Positions 36,128 to 45,990 are shown, counted from the stretch's first letter. The stretch: 64,000 bases of DNA from Gongronella butleri (GCA_025201375.1 JAIWZP010000007.1:620001-684000), one strand, 5' to 3'. Numbers and translations: made by a program. Notes: generated from the letters alone by a model not told the origin.

Positions 36128-36129
36128 TA

Positions 36130-36440
36130 GGGTTGCTTATCGATCGATTGAGACGAGATTGACCCCATCTCGTATCAATCGATTATTTTTTAAAGCGTCT
36201 CAATCGAAATGCCATATGAGACAGCGCGAGATCGATCGAGATCCGAGACACATCGAGATTTCGAATTCAATCGCATTTCGATATTTTTAGTCATCCGGAC
36301 CCAATTGAGAATTTGAGACGCGAGCGATCGAGACGCGATCGAGACGCGATCGAGCGAGACCGATCGAAATGAAAAGATCAACAATAATAAAATGACATTT
36401 TCAACCAAAAGATTTGAACCTGAGGCACTAAACGCTCAGA
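36130..36440. mobile_element. Truncated GGG(A/T)TG-family MITE with tRNA-like B box
   Basis: Begins GGGTTGCTTATCGATCG after a TA at 36128-36129. The interior is full of GATCGAGACG / CGTCTCAATCG words on both strands, as in the element at 58240. On the minus strand near 36405-36440 is a GGTTCAAATCT B-box-like word next to CTGAGCG, resembling a tRNA T arm. I did not find the right terminal repeat, so the end is approximate. Confidence 0.45.
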
Positions 36441-37444
36441 TTCGAGACGAAAAACGAGAAAACAAGACAAGTAATTGAGAGAAAAAGAGACAAGAGAGCG
36501 AGGAAAAACGAGGTAAGGGCGAGAGGCGACAAGAACGAGAAAAAAAGAGGAAAAAAGAAGGATATAATACAGTAGTAGTAGTATGACGGTGTGTACCGAT
36601 ATCGTAGTTTATCACACTCTTTTCGCTTTACCTGGTGTACCGGTACAATATGTACAGTATGTTCTAAAGTGGATGCACGCACGATCAAAAAAAACAAGAA
36701 AAAAAAGAAAAATACAGGTAAGGGCACGCACCCAGCCGACTCCAATAAAATTTCTGAGGCGTGGCAAATCAAAGGGAGGGACGGGGGAGCACATTCCAAA
36801 AAGAGAAAACCTGTGGAAGTATGATACCATAACAACAAACAACCAAAAGTCACTACTCCTTGCTGTGTGCACCGCCGCTTTGGCTTGGCATTACTGTGAG
36901 GGCAGTGTTACACGAGCGACTTTGGCTACGCAGGAAAAAAATGAAGACGCCAGCCCTTGAACCGACAATCACCAGCGCTCAGTGCATGCAAAATACACAC
37001 TGTACTACTTTATCGTCGAATGAATCTGCAGCAATCATACTGTAGATCTACGCCTTCTGTTGTACGGCCGCCGCCGCGCGCGCGGCGGCGCGCGCGGCAT
37101 GCATGTACGCACGATGATGATACACGACGATCGAGCGACAAAAAAAAAGAACAACAGTACAACATGCACAAACACAGCAGCAAGCTACATCAGGGATCCC
37201 GAGTTCCTGATGACCGCCCTTGTTTGCCTACTCCTCTCTTTGCACGGATGAGCCCATGCTTGCAACATTGCAGCCACTATCATAGATGGCTTGCAATCAC
37301 GAATTTTTAAAGGTTGTCAGGCACCAATTTGCAAACTGAGAGATTTGGGTCCTCGGATCGCCACGCCATCATTATTCAGCCATATCATCTTATCATCATA
37401 CTGTATAATATTCTGGAACAGACTTCATTCATCATCAATAAATA
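36441..37444. other. Intergenic, no supported gene
   Basis: A/T tracts and a GC palindrome (CCGCCGCCGCGCGCGCGGCGG region, 37064-37105). No coding frame with support. Confidence 0.4.
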
Positions 37445-37671
37445 CAGAGTTTCCACTGTTCATATGCGCGCCGTTGAAATGTTTTTGCACGCAAAGAGGA
37501 TTTTTTCACCCGCGAATAAAAAAAGAAACGCACGCCAATGTTTACCATTGGCGCGCACCGCATCATCAGTCCACGCAAATTCAGGTCTCGAAGGGCGCTA
37601 ATTTAATTTCCAGGGCACGCGAATTCTTTTTTTTTTATTGTGGTGGTCACGCGAGTCAAACGCGATACAAA

Positions 37672-37976
37672 GTGAGTCGAACGCCGGGCAAGCGAGTCGA
37701 ACGCGGTACAAAGTGAGTCGAACGCCGGGCAAGCGAGTCGAACGCGGTACAAAGTGAGTCGAACGCCGGATAAACGAGTCGAACGCCGAGCAAGCGAGTC
37801 GAACGCGGTACAAAGTGAGTCGAACGCCGGGCAAGCGAATCGAACGCCAGGCAAGCGAGTCGAACGCCGGGCAAGCGAGTCGAACGCGGTACAAAGTGAG
37901 TCGAACGCCGGATAAACGAGTCGAACGCCGGATAAACGAGTCGAACGCCGAGCAAGTGAGTCGAACGCCGGGCAAG
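37672..37976. repeat. Minisatellite array A, first segment
   Basis: Tandem 20-21-bp units of the form GAGTCGAACGCCGGGCAAGC and GAGTCGAACGCGGTACAAAGT. Each second type contains GTAC, whose TA is the target used by both nested elements. The array resumes at 42319 and 44247. Confidence 0.9.
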
Positions 37977-38127
37977 TACCGGATTTCCAGTGTTCATTGG
38001 CGCGCCTCACAATTATTTTTGGCGCGCAAATAAAAAAATTAGGCGCGCAAAGCAATTTTTGTTTGAACGCAAAAAAAAAAAAAAAAAAAGGACGCCTCTA
38101 AAAAAGGTTGCAGGGGCGCGCCCTAGT

Positions 38128-38478
38128 TTATTGGGTGTTTCTTAGGATCAGAGTTGACAGCAATTCCGGCCTGTACATCGAAATTGCCTCAATCGGTGGG
38201 TTGCAATCAAACTTGCGGGCATATCGATAGCATGTCGTTTTTGGAACGTCAATCTTCTGGGCCAATTGCTCGTACGTGGTCCCGTTGACGTACACAGCCT
38301 CCCAGATGGCGAATTGCTTGGACAAACTCAGCCCTCGCCTCCTGGTTTGTGGCCGATCTTCGTAGGCCGTACTGACAACTGTGGGAATGACGGCATCCAG
38401 CAGTTGCTCTTCAGGAGCCGGAAGATCTTCGTTCCTGAGCAGTTCCTCAATGTTTCGCAAAGGTTGCTGGGATGACAT
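38128..38478 (-). CDS. Helix-turn-helix protein 1 inside the transposon
   Basis: An intact 116-aa ORF. The N-terminal half is acidic (IEELLRNEDLPAPEEQLLDA). A basic RRRG step leads to a helix-turn-helix at ~50-90 (LSLSKQFAIWEAVYVNGTTY, EQLAQKIDVPKTTCYRYARK), similar to the DNA-binding part of Tc1-type transposases. There is no catalytic domain. It lies just inside the left TIR, transcribed toward it. It could be an accessory DNA-binding protein, a repressor of transposition, or a relic of another transposase. Function is not known; the intact frame argues against a plain relic. Confidence 0.55.
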   Translation of the reverse strand: MSSQQPLRNIEELLRNEDLPAPEEQLLDAVIPTVVSTAYEDRPQTRRRGLSLSKQFAIWEAVYVNGTTYEQLAQKIDVPKTTCYRYARKFDCNPPIEAISMYRPELLSTLILRNTQ

Positions 38479-38590
38479 TGTTCATTCAGTTTTGTTCAAA
38501 GAAGTTAAACGTCGGGCTGTTTCACGCCCTCAACATATTTATACAAATACGCCAAAGGCGTTCTTTATCAACGAAAAAATAAACAAATGC

Positions 38591-39097
38591 TTAAAAAACT
38601 ACCGAGATTTGCAGTACCTGATAGCGCTTTGACAATGATTTCGCGAATGCATAGGGAGTTACGTGTGCGCGTCGGAACTCGCGGTCTTTCTGAGCTCGGA
38701 TTACAAGCTCATTCTTTTTACGCGCAATTTGAAGCGAGGACAATCGATGCGCGAGTGAATTCACGTCAACATTGGCTGTGCAAGGTTTCTGAGCTGCCTC
38801 CAGCAGCTGAATGTCGCTTGCAACAGCAACTGCGCCGCAATTCCTTTGTGTAGCTGCTTTTGTCGTTCTTGTTTTTGTCGTTTTTTCGCCTGAAACCATT
38901 GTTAGGGTGATCATACAAATGCAAAATGATATAAATTTACCTTCACGCGACTCGCCCTGTGTCGCCGTCCTGACGATGCGTGTAGCAGAAGACTTAGGAA
39001 TGCCGAATTCCTTGGCAACAGCCGTAATTGACTTGGCGGAAGGTGCTGTTGCCGCTGCGACAAATTCTTTTATGAATTCCTGAGTGTATTTGGTCAT
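38591..39097 (-). CDS. Helix-turn-helix protein 2 inside the transposon
   Basis: Opens MTKYTQEFIKEFVAAATA and continues to a helix-turn-helix (SITAVAKEFGIPKSSATRIV). A second half is basic and helical (HRLSSLQIARKKNELVIRAQ). The frame is open over 168 codons. A 51-base segment (38890-38940) with GTAAAT..TTTCAG borders could be spliced out and is a multiple of three, so both forms stay in frame (151 or 168 aa). No catalytic residues. It is tandem with HTH protein 1 (112-bp gap), same strand. Probably an accessory protein of the element; role unknown. Confidence 0.5.
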   Translation of the reverse strand: MTKYTQEFIKEFVAAATAPSAKSITAVAKEFGIPKSSATRIVRTATQGESREGKFISFCICMITLTMVSGEKTTKTRTTKAATQRNCGAVAVASDIQLLEAAQKPCTANVDVNSLAHRLSSLQIARKKNELVIRAQKDREFRRAHVTPYAFAKSLSKRYQVLQISVVF

Positions 39098-39329
39098 TTT
39101 TTGGCAGTAATCAGGAAGATCAAATCAATGATTAGAGCAGAGTAATTTATTTCTTGCTTTGCAACAAATTAGGAGTCATCACTCGCTGCAAAGCGGCTAA
39201 AAGCGCAAAAAAAAAAAAAAAAAAAAAGTGTCAGGTGTCACCGTGCCATCAGATGACAACCACGGAAAAAGTTGAAGGTGCTTCAAAATTGGAGCGGCAT
39301 GTTCGCCGAGTGACCTGCAATTGAGGGGC

Positions 39330-39770
39330 AAAATGAGTCGCTTGAAGCACAAGTTGCGATTGAGGGGTAAAATGAGTCGCTTGAAGCACAAGTTGCGATT
39401 GAGGGGTAAAATGAGTCGCTTGAAGCACAAGTTGCGATTGAGGAGCAGAATGAGTCGCTTGAAGCACAAGTTGCGATTGAGGGGCAAAATGAGCCGCTCG
39501 GAGCACAAGTTGCGATTGAGGGGCAGAATGAGTCGCTTGAAGCACAAGTTGCGATTGAGGGGCAGAATGAGCCGCTCGGAGCACAAGTTGCGATTGAGGG
39601 GCAGAATGAGTCGCTTGAAGCACAAGTTGCGATTGAGGGGCAGAATGAGCCGCTCGGAGCACAAGTTGCGATTGAGGGGCAAAATGAGTCGCTTGAAGCA
39701 CAAGTTGCGATTGAGGGGCAGAAACGAGCCGCTCGGAGCACAAGTTGCGATTGAGGGGCAGAATGAGCCG
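39330..39770. repeat. Array C (39-bp units) in the complete element
   Basis: About eleven units of 39 bases, of the form GATTGAGGGGCAGAATGAGC + CGCTCGGAGCACAAGTTGC with a TCGCTTGAAG variant. The unit is 13 codons long, so frames on both strands stay open through the array. An inverted copy appears in the short element at 43545-44045. Confidence 0.9.
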
Positions 39771-39889
39771 CACGAAGCGTGAGATGCACCTGGGGAGTGA
39801 ATTGAGCGGAAATTTGAGGGGTGAAGTTAGCCACCAGAATCATGGATTGCGCTTGATGAACGCTGTGACTCCCTGAAATGGCATTGGAA

Positions 39890-40550
39890 CGAGCTGAGAT
39901 GGTAGTGGGACGAATTGGGATGGCAGTGGAACGAGCTGGGATGGCAGTGGAACGAGTTGGAATGGCAGTGGAACGAGTTGGGATGGCAGTGGAACGAGTT
40001 GGGATGGCAGTGGAACAAGTTGGAATGGCAGTGGAACGAGTTGGGATGGCAGTGGAACGAGTTGGGATGGCAGTGGAACAAGTTGGAATGGCAGTGGAAC
40101 GAGTTGGGATGGCAGTGGAACAAGTTGGAATGGCAGTGGAACGAGTTGGAATGGCAGTGGAACGAGTTGGGATGGCAGTGGAACGAGTTGGGATGGCAGT
40201 GGAACGAGTTGGGATGGCAGTGGAACAAGTTGGAATGGCAGTGGAACGAGTTGGAATGGCAGTGGAACGAGTTGGGATGGCAGTGGAACGAGTTGGGATG
40301 GCAGTGGAACGAGTTGGGATGGCAGTGGAACGCCCTGAAATGGCAGTGGAACGCCCTGAAATGGCAGTGGAACGAGTTGGGATGGCAGTGGAACGAGTTG
40401 GAATGGCAGTGGAACGCCCTGAAATGGCAGTGGAACGAGTTGGATGGCAGTGGAACGCCCTGAAATGGCAGTGGAACGAGTTGGATGGCAGTGGAACGAG
40501 TTGGGATGGCAGTGGAACGCCCTGAAATGGCATTGGAATGAGTTGGGATG
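39890..40550. repeat. Array B (21-bp units) in the complete element
   Basis: About 31 units of 21 bases (GCAGTGGAACGAGTTGGGATG with GAATG, AACAAG and CGCCCTGAAATG variants). A seven-codon period, so several frames are open on both strands; none of these is a believable protein. It ends 25 bases before the T58 run. Confidence 0.9.
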
Positions 40551-40573
40551 ATATTGATCATTTTTACCACGCG

Positions 40574-40575
<2 letters not shown>

Positions 40576-40633
<58 letters not shown>
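40576..40633 (+). repeat. T58 homopolymer upstream of the transposase
   Basis: A run of 58 T ending 20 bases before the transposase ATG. It is the longest homopolymer in the window and may act as a nucleosome-excluding promoter element. Its exact length may also be a sequencing or assembly estimate. Confidence 0.8.
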
Positions 40634-40635
<2 letters not shown>

Positions 40636-40653
40636 TATCATTTTTACCGCACA

Positions 40654-42106
40654 ATGTCATCTGATGACACTTGGTTACTTCGTCCAACGACAAAGGAGAT
40701 ACCTGATTCTGATTCGTCGGATGAATCGGAATATGAGTTCAACGCTCTTGAAGGCACATTTGAAGCGTTTAACAACAAGGACCTCGCGGAATCCAAGTCT
40801 GACGACACACCCAACCTCGACAACTTCAATATCATCAATGAGGATTTCTTGCGTGCTCATGGCGGCCAGTTGTTGACATTCAGCGACTACAAAAGTACAT
40901 TCATTCGCCCAACCACGCCAATGGATGAAGACAAGCCGCATCCTGTCAAAGATATTCATCCACTTACTGCAAAGCGTGGTCCATACCGTGTATACAAGCC
41001 GCATCAAATCGAAGAGCTGATCGAATTAGTCACCACCAAAGGCAAGCAAAAAGAAAAATCCCAATTTTCTTTTTTTTAATTATATTTTGTGAACTTTAGG
41101 CAAAACAGCAGCGGAAGCTGGGAGACTAGTTGGAATCAAGGAGCGCACTGCGCAAAACTACGTCAAGCGTTACAACGATGATGTCCAACAGAGAGTTCCA
41201 GTTCCCCTGAGACATCGCAACGGTGGGCGACGCAAACTCTTCCCGGAGCACACTGAATTCCTTGTTGCGTTTTTTGATGAAGACAATACGCGAACGTTGG
41301 CCGAGGCGCGGGACACAATTATGGCGAAATTCGCACCACTCGTAATTTCCAAGTCTGCCTTGCACAATCACATCAAATCCCATTGTGTTATGACATTGAA
41401 GAGGGTGCGACCAATCCTGGCTGCCAGAAACTCGGAATTGACGATCCAGCGTCGCCACGACATCGTTTTGGAATGGAGTCGCCTGCCAGATTTCAGCTTT
41501 TTCAACAATTGCGTGTTTGTGGACGAAGCTGGGTTTAATCTTCATTTGCGACGTGGCGTTGGTTGGGCCCGGAAAGGCGAAACACCGAAGGTCACCGTTC
41601 CAAACAGCAAGGGTGTCAATATCACGATTCTTGGCGCAATCTGTGAACTTGGTGTGGTCAATTTAACACTGCGCAAGCCGACTGCATCAATGAAGACAGT
41701 CAAAGGAGGCTCTAATGTGAAGGTCAAGATTGGCACAAGAACGACCGATTTCATTGCATTTATCGACAATGCACTGAAATGCTTGTCCGAGGAAGGAATC
41801 AAAGGCCGACACGTCGTGATGGACAATGCCTCGATCCACAAGAGTCAAGACGTGTCGGCAGTTATACGCAAGCATGGTTTCAAGCCGTTGTTCTTGCCGC
41901 CCTACAGCCCTTTCCTGAACCCAATTGAAGAGTTTTGGGCAAAGGTCAAGGCTCGTGTGCGACGCTCGTCTTTGGACGACAAAGACTCGCTTGCTCCTCG
42001 CATTCTGGAAGCGGCGCGCACCGTCACGCCCAGCGATTGCGAGGGGTGGATTCGGCACTCCGTCTCCTTCTTTGACCGATGCATCCAAAAGGAAGCCAAT
42101 CTCTAG
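40654..42106 (+). CDS. DD34E transposase, Tc1/mariner (IS630) superfamily
   Basis: Two exons, 40654-41041 and 41100-42106, give 464 aa. The 58-base intron has a GC donor (AAAG|GCAAGC) and ends TTTAG. Residues 1-100 are acidic and disordered. A helix-turn-helix follows at ~115-160 (YKPHQIEELIELVTTKGKTA, EAGRLVGIKERTAQNYVKRY), spliced through its middle. The DDE_3 catalytic core: Asp271 (FVDEAGFNLH), Asp371 (HVVMDNASIHKS) and Glu406 (YSPFLNPIEEFWAKVKA), with 34 residues between the last two. GVGWARKGETP is the family's substrate-groove motif. The whole frame is intact. It cuts and pastes at TA, in agreement with the duplicated TA around each of the three related elements. It probably mobilises the short element at 42591 as well. 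Confidence 0.93.
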
Positions 42107-42318
42107 GTCGCTTTTTTTCTTGCAATACTTTTAATAAAAAAACTAGTTTGTGTCAAGAAATTGCTTTGCGCACAGCACAAACGATTCGAGGCGTCTTTAT
42201 TTTTTTTTTTTTTTTTTTTTTTTTGCGTGCAAACAAAAATTGCTTTGCGCGCCTAATTTTTTTATTTGCGCGCTAAAAATAATTGTGAGGCGCGCCAATG
42301 AACACTGGAAATCCGGTA

Positions 42319-42588
42319 ATGCCGGGCAAGCGAGTCGAACGCCAGGCAAGCGAGTCGAACGCGGTACAAAGTGAGTCGAACGCCAGGCAAACGAGTCGAA
42401 CGCCGGGCAAACGAGTCGAACGCCGGGCAAGCGAGTCGAACGCGGTACAAAGTGAGTCGAACGCCAGGCAAGCGAGTCGAACGCGGTACAAAGTGAGTCG
42501 AACGCCAGGCAAGCGAGTCGAACGCGGTACAAAGTGAGTCGAACGCCGGGCAAACGAGTCGAACGCCGGGCAAGCGAGTCGAACGCGG
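42319..42588. repeat. Minisatellite array A, middle segment
   Basis: Thirteen or so 20-21-bp units between the two nested elements, in the same phase and orientation as the first segment. Confidence 0.9.
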
Positions 42589-42784
42589 TACCGGATTTCC
42601 AGTGTTCATTGGCGCGCCTCACAATTATTTTTAGCGCGCAAATAAAAAAATTAGGCGCGCAAAGCAATTTTTGTTTGCATGCAAAAAAAAAAAAAAGAGT
42701 CAGGGGTCACCGTGCCATCAGATGACAACCACGGAAAACGTTGAAGGTGCTTCAAAATTGGAGCGGCATGCTCGCCGAGTGACC

Positions 42785-43010
42785 TGCAATTGAGGGGCAA
42801 AATGAGTCGCTTGAAGCACAAGTTGCGATTGAGGGGCAGAGTGAGCCGCTCGGAGCACAAGTTGCAATTGAGGGGCAGAATGAGCCGCTCGGAGCACAAG
42901 TTGCGATTGAGGGGCAGAGTGAGTCGCTTGAAGCACAAGTTGCGATTGAGGAGCAGAGTGAGCCGCTCGGAGCACAAGTTGCAATTGAGAGGCAGAGTGA
43001 GCCGCATGAA
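42785..43010. repeat. Array C, forward copy in the short element
   Basis: About six 39-bp units in the same orientation as at 39330. Confidence 0.88.
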
Positions 43011-43111
43011 GCGTGAGATGCACCTGGGGAGTGAATTGAGCGGAAATTTGAGGGGTGAAGTTAGCCACCAGAATCATGGATTGCGCTTGATGAACGCTGA
43101 GACTCCCTGAA

Positions 43112-43528
43112 ATGGCATTGGAACGAGCTGAGATGGCAGTGGAACGAGTTGGGATGGCAGTGGAACGAGTTGGAATGGCAGTGGAACGAGTTGGAATGGC
43201 AGTGGAACGAGTTGGGATGGCAGTGGAACGAGTTGGGATGGCAGTGGAACAAGTTGGAATGGCAGTGGAACGAGCTGGAATGGCAGTGGAACGAGTTGGA
43301 ATGGCAGTGGAACAAGTTGGAATGGCAGTGGAACGAGCTGGAATGGCAGTGGAACGAGTTGGAATGGCAGTGGAACGAGCTGGAATGGCAGTGGAACAAG
43401 TTGGAATGGCAGTGGAACGAGCTGGAATGGCAGTGGAACGAGTTGGAATGGCAGTGGAACGAGTTGGGATGGCAGTGGAACGCCCTGAAATGGCAGTGGA
43501 ACGAGTTGGAATGGCAGTGGAACGAGAC
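43112..43528. repeat. Array B in the short element
   Basis: About twenty 21-bp units, same orientation as at 39890. It ends at a junction where the flanking linker (CTCCCCAGGTGCATCTCACG) reappears inverted. Confidence 0.88.
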
Positions 43529-43544
43529 TCCCCAGGTGCATCTC

Positions 43545-44045
43545 ACGCTTCATGCGGCTCACTCTGCCTCTCAATCGCAACTTGTGCTCCGAGCGGCTCG
43601 TTTCTGCCCCTCAATCGCAACTTGTGCTTCAAGCGACTCACTCTGCCCCTCAATCGCAACTTGTGCTCCGAGCGGCTCATTCTGCCCCTCAATCGCAACT
43701 TGTGCTCCGAGCGGCTCACTCTGCCCCTCATTCGCAACTTGTGCTTCAAGCGACTCACTCTGCCCCTCAATCGCAACTTGTGCTCGGAGCGGCTCATTCT
43801 GCCCCTCAATCGCAACTTGTGCTCGGAGCGGCTCATTCTGCCCCTCAATTGCAACTTGTGTTCCGAGCGGCTCACTCTGCCCCTCAATCGCAACTTGTGC
43901 TTCAAGCGACTCACTCTGCCCCTCAATCGCAACTTGTGCTCCGAGCGGCTCATTCTGCCCCTCAATCGCAACTTGTGCTCCGAGCGGCTCACTCTGCCCC
44001 TCAATCGCAACTTGTGCTTCAAGCGACTCATTTTGCCCCTCAATT
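43545..44045. repeat. Array C, inverted copy in the short element
   Basis: About thirteen 39-bp units on the opposite strand. Together with the forward copy they allow a long hairpin with array B in the loop. Confidence 0.88.
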
Positions 44046-44246
44046 GCAGGTCACTCGGCGAGCATGCCGCTCCAATTTTGAAGCACCTTCAACTTTTTCC
44101 GTGGTTGTCATCTGATGGCACGGTGACCCCTGACTCTTTTTTTTTTTTTTTTGCGTGCAAACAAAAATTGCTTTGCGCGCCTAATTTTTTTATTTGCGCG
44201 CTAAAAATAATTGTGAGGCGCGCCAATGAACACTGGAAATCCGGTA

Positions 44247-44620
44247 CAAAGTGAGTCGAACGCCAGGCAAGCGAGTCGAACGCGGTACAAAGTGAGTCGA
44301 ACGCCGGGCAAACGAGTCGAACGCCGGGCAAGCGAGTCGAACGCGGTACAAAGTGAGTCAAACGCCAAGCAAGTGAGTCGAACGCCGGGCAAACGAGTCG
44401 AACGCCGGATAAACGAGTCGAACGCCGGATAAACGAGTCGAACGCCGGATAAACGAGTCGAACGCCAGGCAAACGAGTTGAACGCCGGGCAAACGAGTCG
44501 AACGCCGGGCAAGTGAGTCGAACGCCAGGCAAACGAGTCGAACGCCGGGTAAACGAGTCGAACGCCGGATAAGCGAGTCGAACGCCGGGTAAACGAGTCG
44601 AACGCCGGATAAGTGAGTCG
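44247..44620. repeat. Minisatellite array A, last segment
   Basis: About eighteen 20-21-bp units, the last ones more diverged, followed by degenerate ...GGTCACAC(A/T)..TCGAACGC units up to ~44710. Confidence 0.88.
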
Positions 44621-44954
44621 AACTCAGCGGTCGCACAAGTCAAATGCGGTGGTCACACAAATCGAACGCTGGCGGGTCACACATGTCGAACGCGTTGGGC
44701 TGACAGATCGAAGTCTGGTTACTGTACTCATAGTTTCCTTTTTTTTTTTGTACGAAATAAATATTCGCGTGCCCTAAAAATTCAATTGGCGCCCATCGAG
44801 AGTAAAGTTTGCGTGGACTGATGATGCGGTGCGCGCCAATGAAAGGTGTTTGCGTGCATTTGCATTTTTATTCGCGGGTGAAAAAAACCTCTTTGCGTGC
44901 AAAAACTTTTCAACGACGCGCGTATGAACAGTGGAAACTCTGTACAGTACAGTA

Positions 44955-45990
44955 CTGTACTGTACTGTACCGTCCCCTACCAAAAAAAATGTCGCCAAGT
45001 CAATTTTGCTGCAGTGCCAGCACTCACGTTAATCACTTTAATCTCTTCTGTATTGATCAAAAATGGCTCCAGTGACATGAAATTTTGTACAAACAATGGT
45101 ATGGAGGTATAAAAAAGGCTATAAAATTATAAAATGGATATCGTGAGCGGGTTTTGAAATAGAACAAAAAAGGGGAACCTGACGCGTCACGCGACGCGAC
45201 GCGTACCCAAGCTTATACAATGGCCTGTGGAGACGAGTTGACATTATGAATCAATATCTCCAAATTTTTCTGAGACATCCGTGGAAGTGTTCAATTATTT
45301 CTGTCAATTCATTTTAGGGCACACGTGTAATGCCAGAGCGCAGCGTGCCAATTGGTCAATTTGTCCCTATGACGCGCAAAGCGCCAAAAAAGCATGGAAA
45401 AATGATTTTATCTCTAGCAAAAAAATTAATCACTTTGTTGACTTGAAACTATGATAATTATTTAATTTGAAAGCCTAAAAGTAAATGCTATTGAGTAGCT
45501 GTGATTATGTCATCCAACTAGGTCACCACGGTCACATTAAGGAAATCGCGGCATATGACGCGTCGGACGTGTCACAGTGACAAATTGACCAATTGGCACG
45601 CTGCGCTCTGGCATGACACGTGTGCCTTAAAATGAATTGACAGAAATAATTGAGCACTTCCACGGATGTCTCAGAAAAATTTGGAGATATTGATTCATAA
45701 TGTCAACTCGTCTCCACAGGCCATTGTATAAGCTTGGGTACGCGTCGCGTCGCGTGACGCGTCAGGTTCCCCTTTTTTGTTCTATTTCAAAACCCGCTCA
45801 CGATATCCATTTTATAATTTTATAGCCTTTTTTATACCTCCATACCATTGTTTGTACAAAATTTCATGTCACTGGAGCCATTTTTGATCAATACAGAAGA
45901 GATTAAAGTGATTAACGTGAGTGCTGGCACTGCAGCAAAATTGACTTGGCGACATTTTTTTTTGGTAGGGGACGGTACTGTACAGTACAG
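44955..45990. mobile_element. Fold-back element D (1,036 bp)
   Basis: TA flanks (44953-44954 and 45991-45992 region; the ends are within a TACTGTACTG repeat so may shift a few bases). Two arms of ~413 bases, near-perfect inverted copies (44955-45367 and 45577-45990), with a ~210-base loop. Ends read CTGTACTGTAC(A/T)GTACCG then TCCCCTACC. Arms contain CCTGACGCGTCACGCGACGC. No ORF. It starts 12 bases from the outer Tc1-like element. Confidence 0.85.

Larger units (their letters stand above)
37979..42316. mobile_element. Tc1/IS630-type DNA transposon, apparently complete (4,338 bp)
   Basis: TA on both sides (37977-37978 and 42317-42318). Terminal inverted repeats begin CCGGATTTCCAGTGTTCATT and run ~120 bases with only a few mismatches, ending in A or T runs. 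Order inside: left TIR; two minus-strand helix-turn-helix ORFs (38128-38478 and 38591-39097); a 39-bp array C (39330-39770); a linker; a 21-bp array B (39890-40550); a T58 run; the spliced transposase (40654-42106, plus); right TIR. It is inserted into array A of the outer element. Intact reading frames and well-matched ends suggest recent activity (inference). Confidence 0.88.
42591..44244. mobile_element. Non-autonomous derivative of the Tc1-like element (1,654 bp)
   Basis: TA on both sides (42589-42590 and 44245-44246) and the same CCGGATTTCCAGTGTTCATT ends as the complete copy. It keeps the left TIR, array C (42785-43010), the linker with TGCACCTGGGGAGTGAATTG and array B (43112-43528), but then has an inverted array C (43545-44045) leading into the right TIR, in place of the transposase and HTH genes. 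So the inverted ends extend to ~430-700 bases, making a fold-back. No protein gene. It depends on a transposase supplied in trans. Confidence 0.88.
37445..44942. mobile_element. Outer non-autonomous Tc1-like element carrying array A, with two nested insertions
   Basis: Flanked by TA (37443-37444 and 44943-44944). Inverted ends start CAGAGTTTCCACTGTTCATA on both sides and remain similar for ~200 bases (near 37445-37655 and 44730-44942; shared words include TTTTTGCACGCAAAGAGG and GCGCGCACCGCATCATCAG). Between them lies the 20-21-bp array A, split in three by the insertions at 37979-42316 and 42591-44244. Without those and one TA each, the element would be about 1.5 kb and has no ORF of its own. 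The ends share TTTCCA(C/G)TGTTCAT with the inner elements, so the same transposase family may mobilise all three; that is inference. Confidence 0.8.

Noticed and set aside
36428..36960. Overlapping ORFs of 100-140 codons on both strands
   Set aside because: Low-complexity, dominated by Phe or Lys from homopolymers; no domain.
37061..37105. GC-rich palindrome as an origin or regulatory hairpin
   Set aside because: Simple CG/CGG composition in an otherwise empty stretch; no supporting context.
37598..38055. Long ORFs through array A
   Set aside because: They arise from tandem repeats, are open in more than one frame and strand, and have no start context, splice support or domain.
39197..40693. 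400-codon ORF on the minus strand across arrays B and C
   Set aside because: Pure translation of 21- and 39-bp repeats; equally long frames exist in antisense.
37672..44620. CRISPR-like appearance of the 20-21-bp repeats
   Set aside because: Units are contiguous without unique spacers, and the organism is a fungus with spliced genes.
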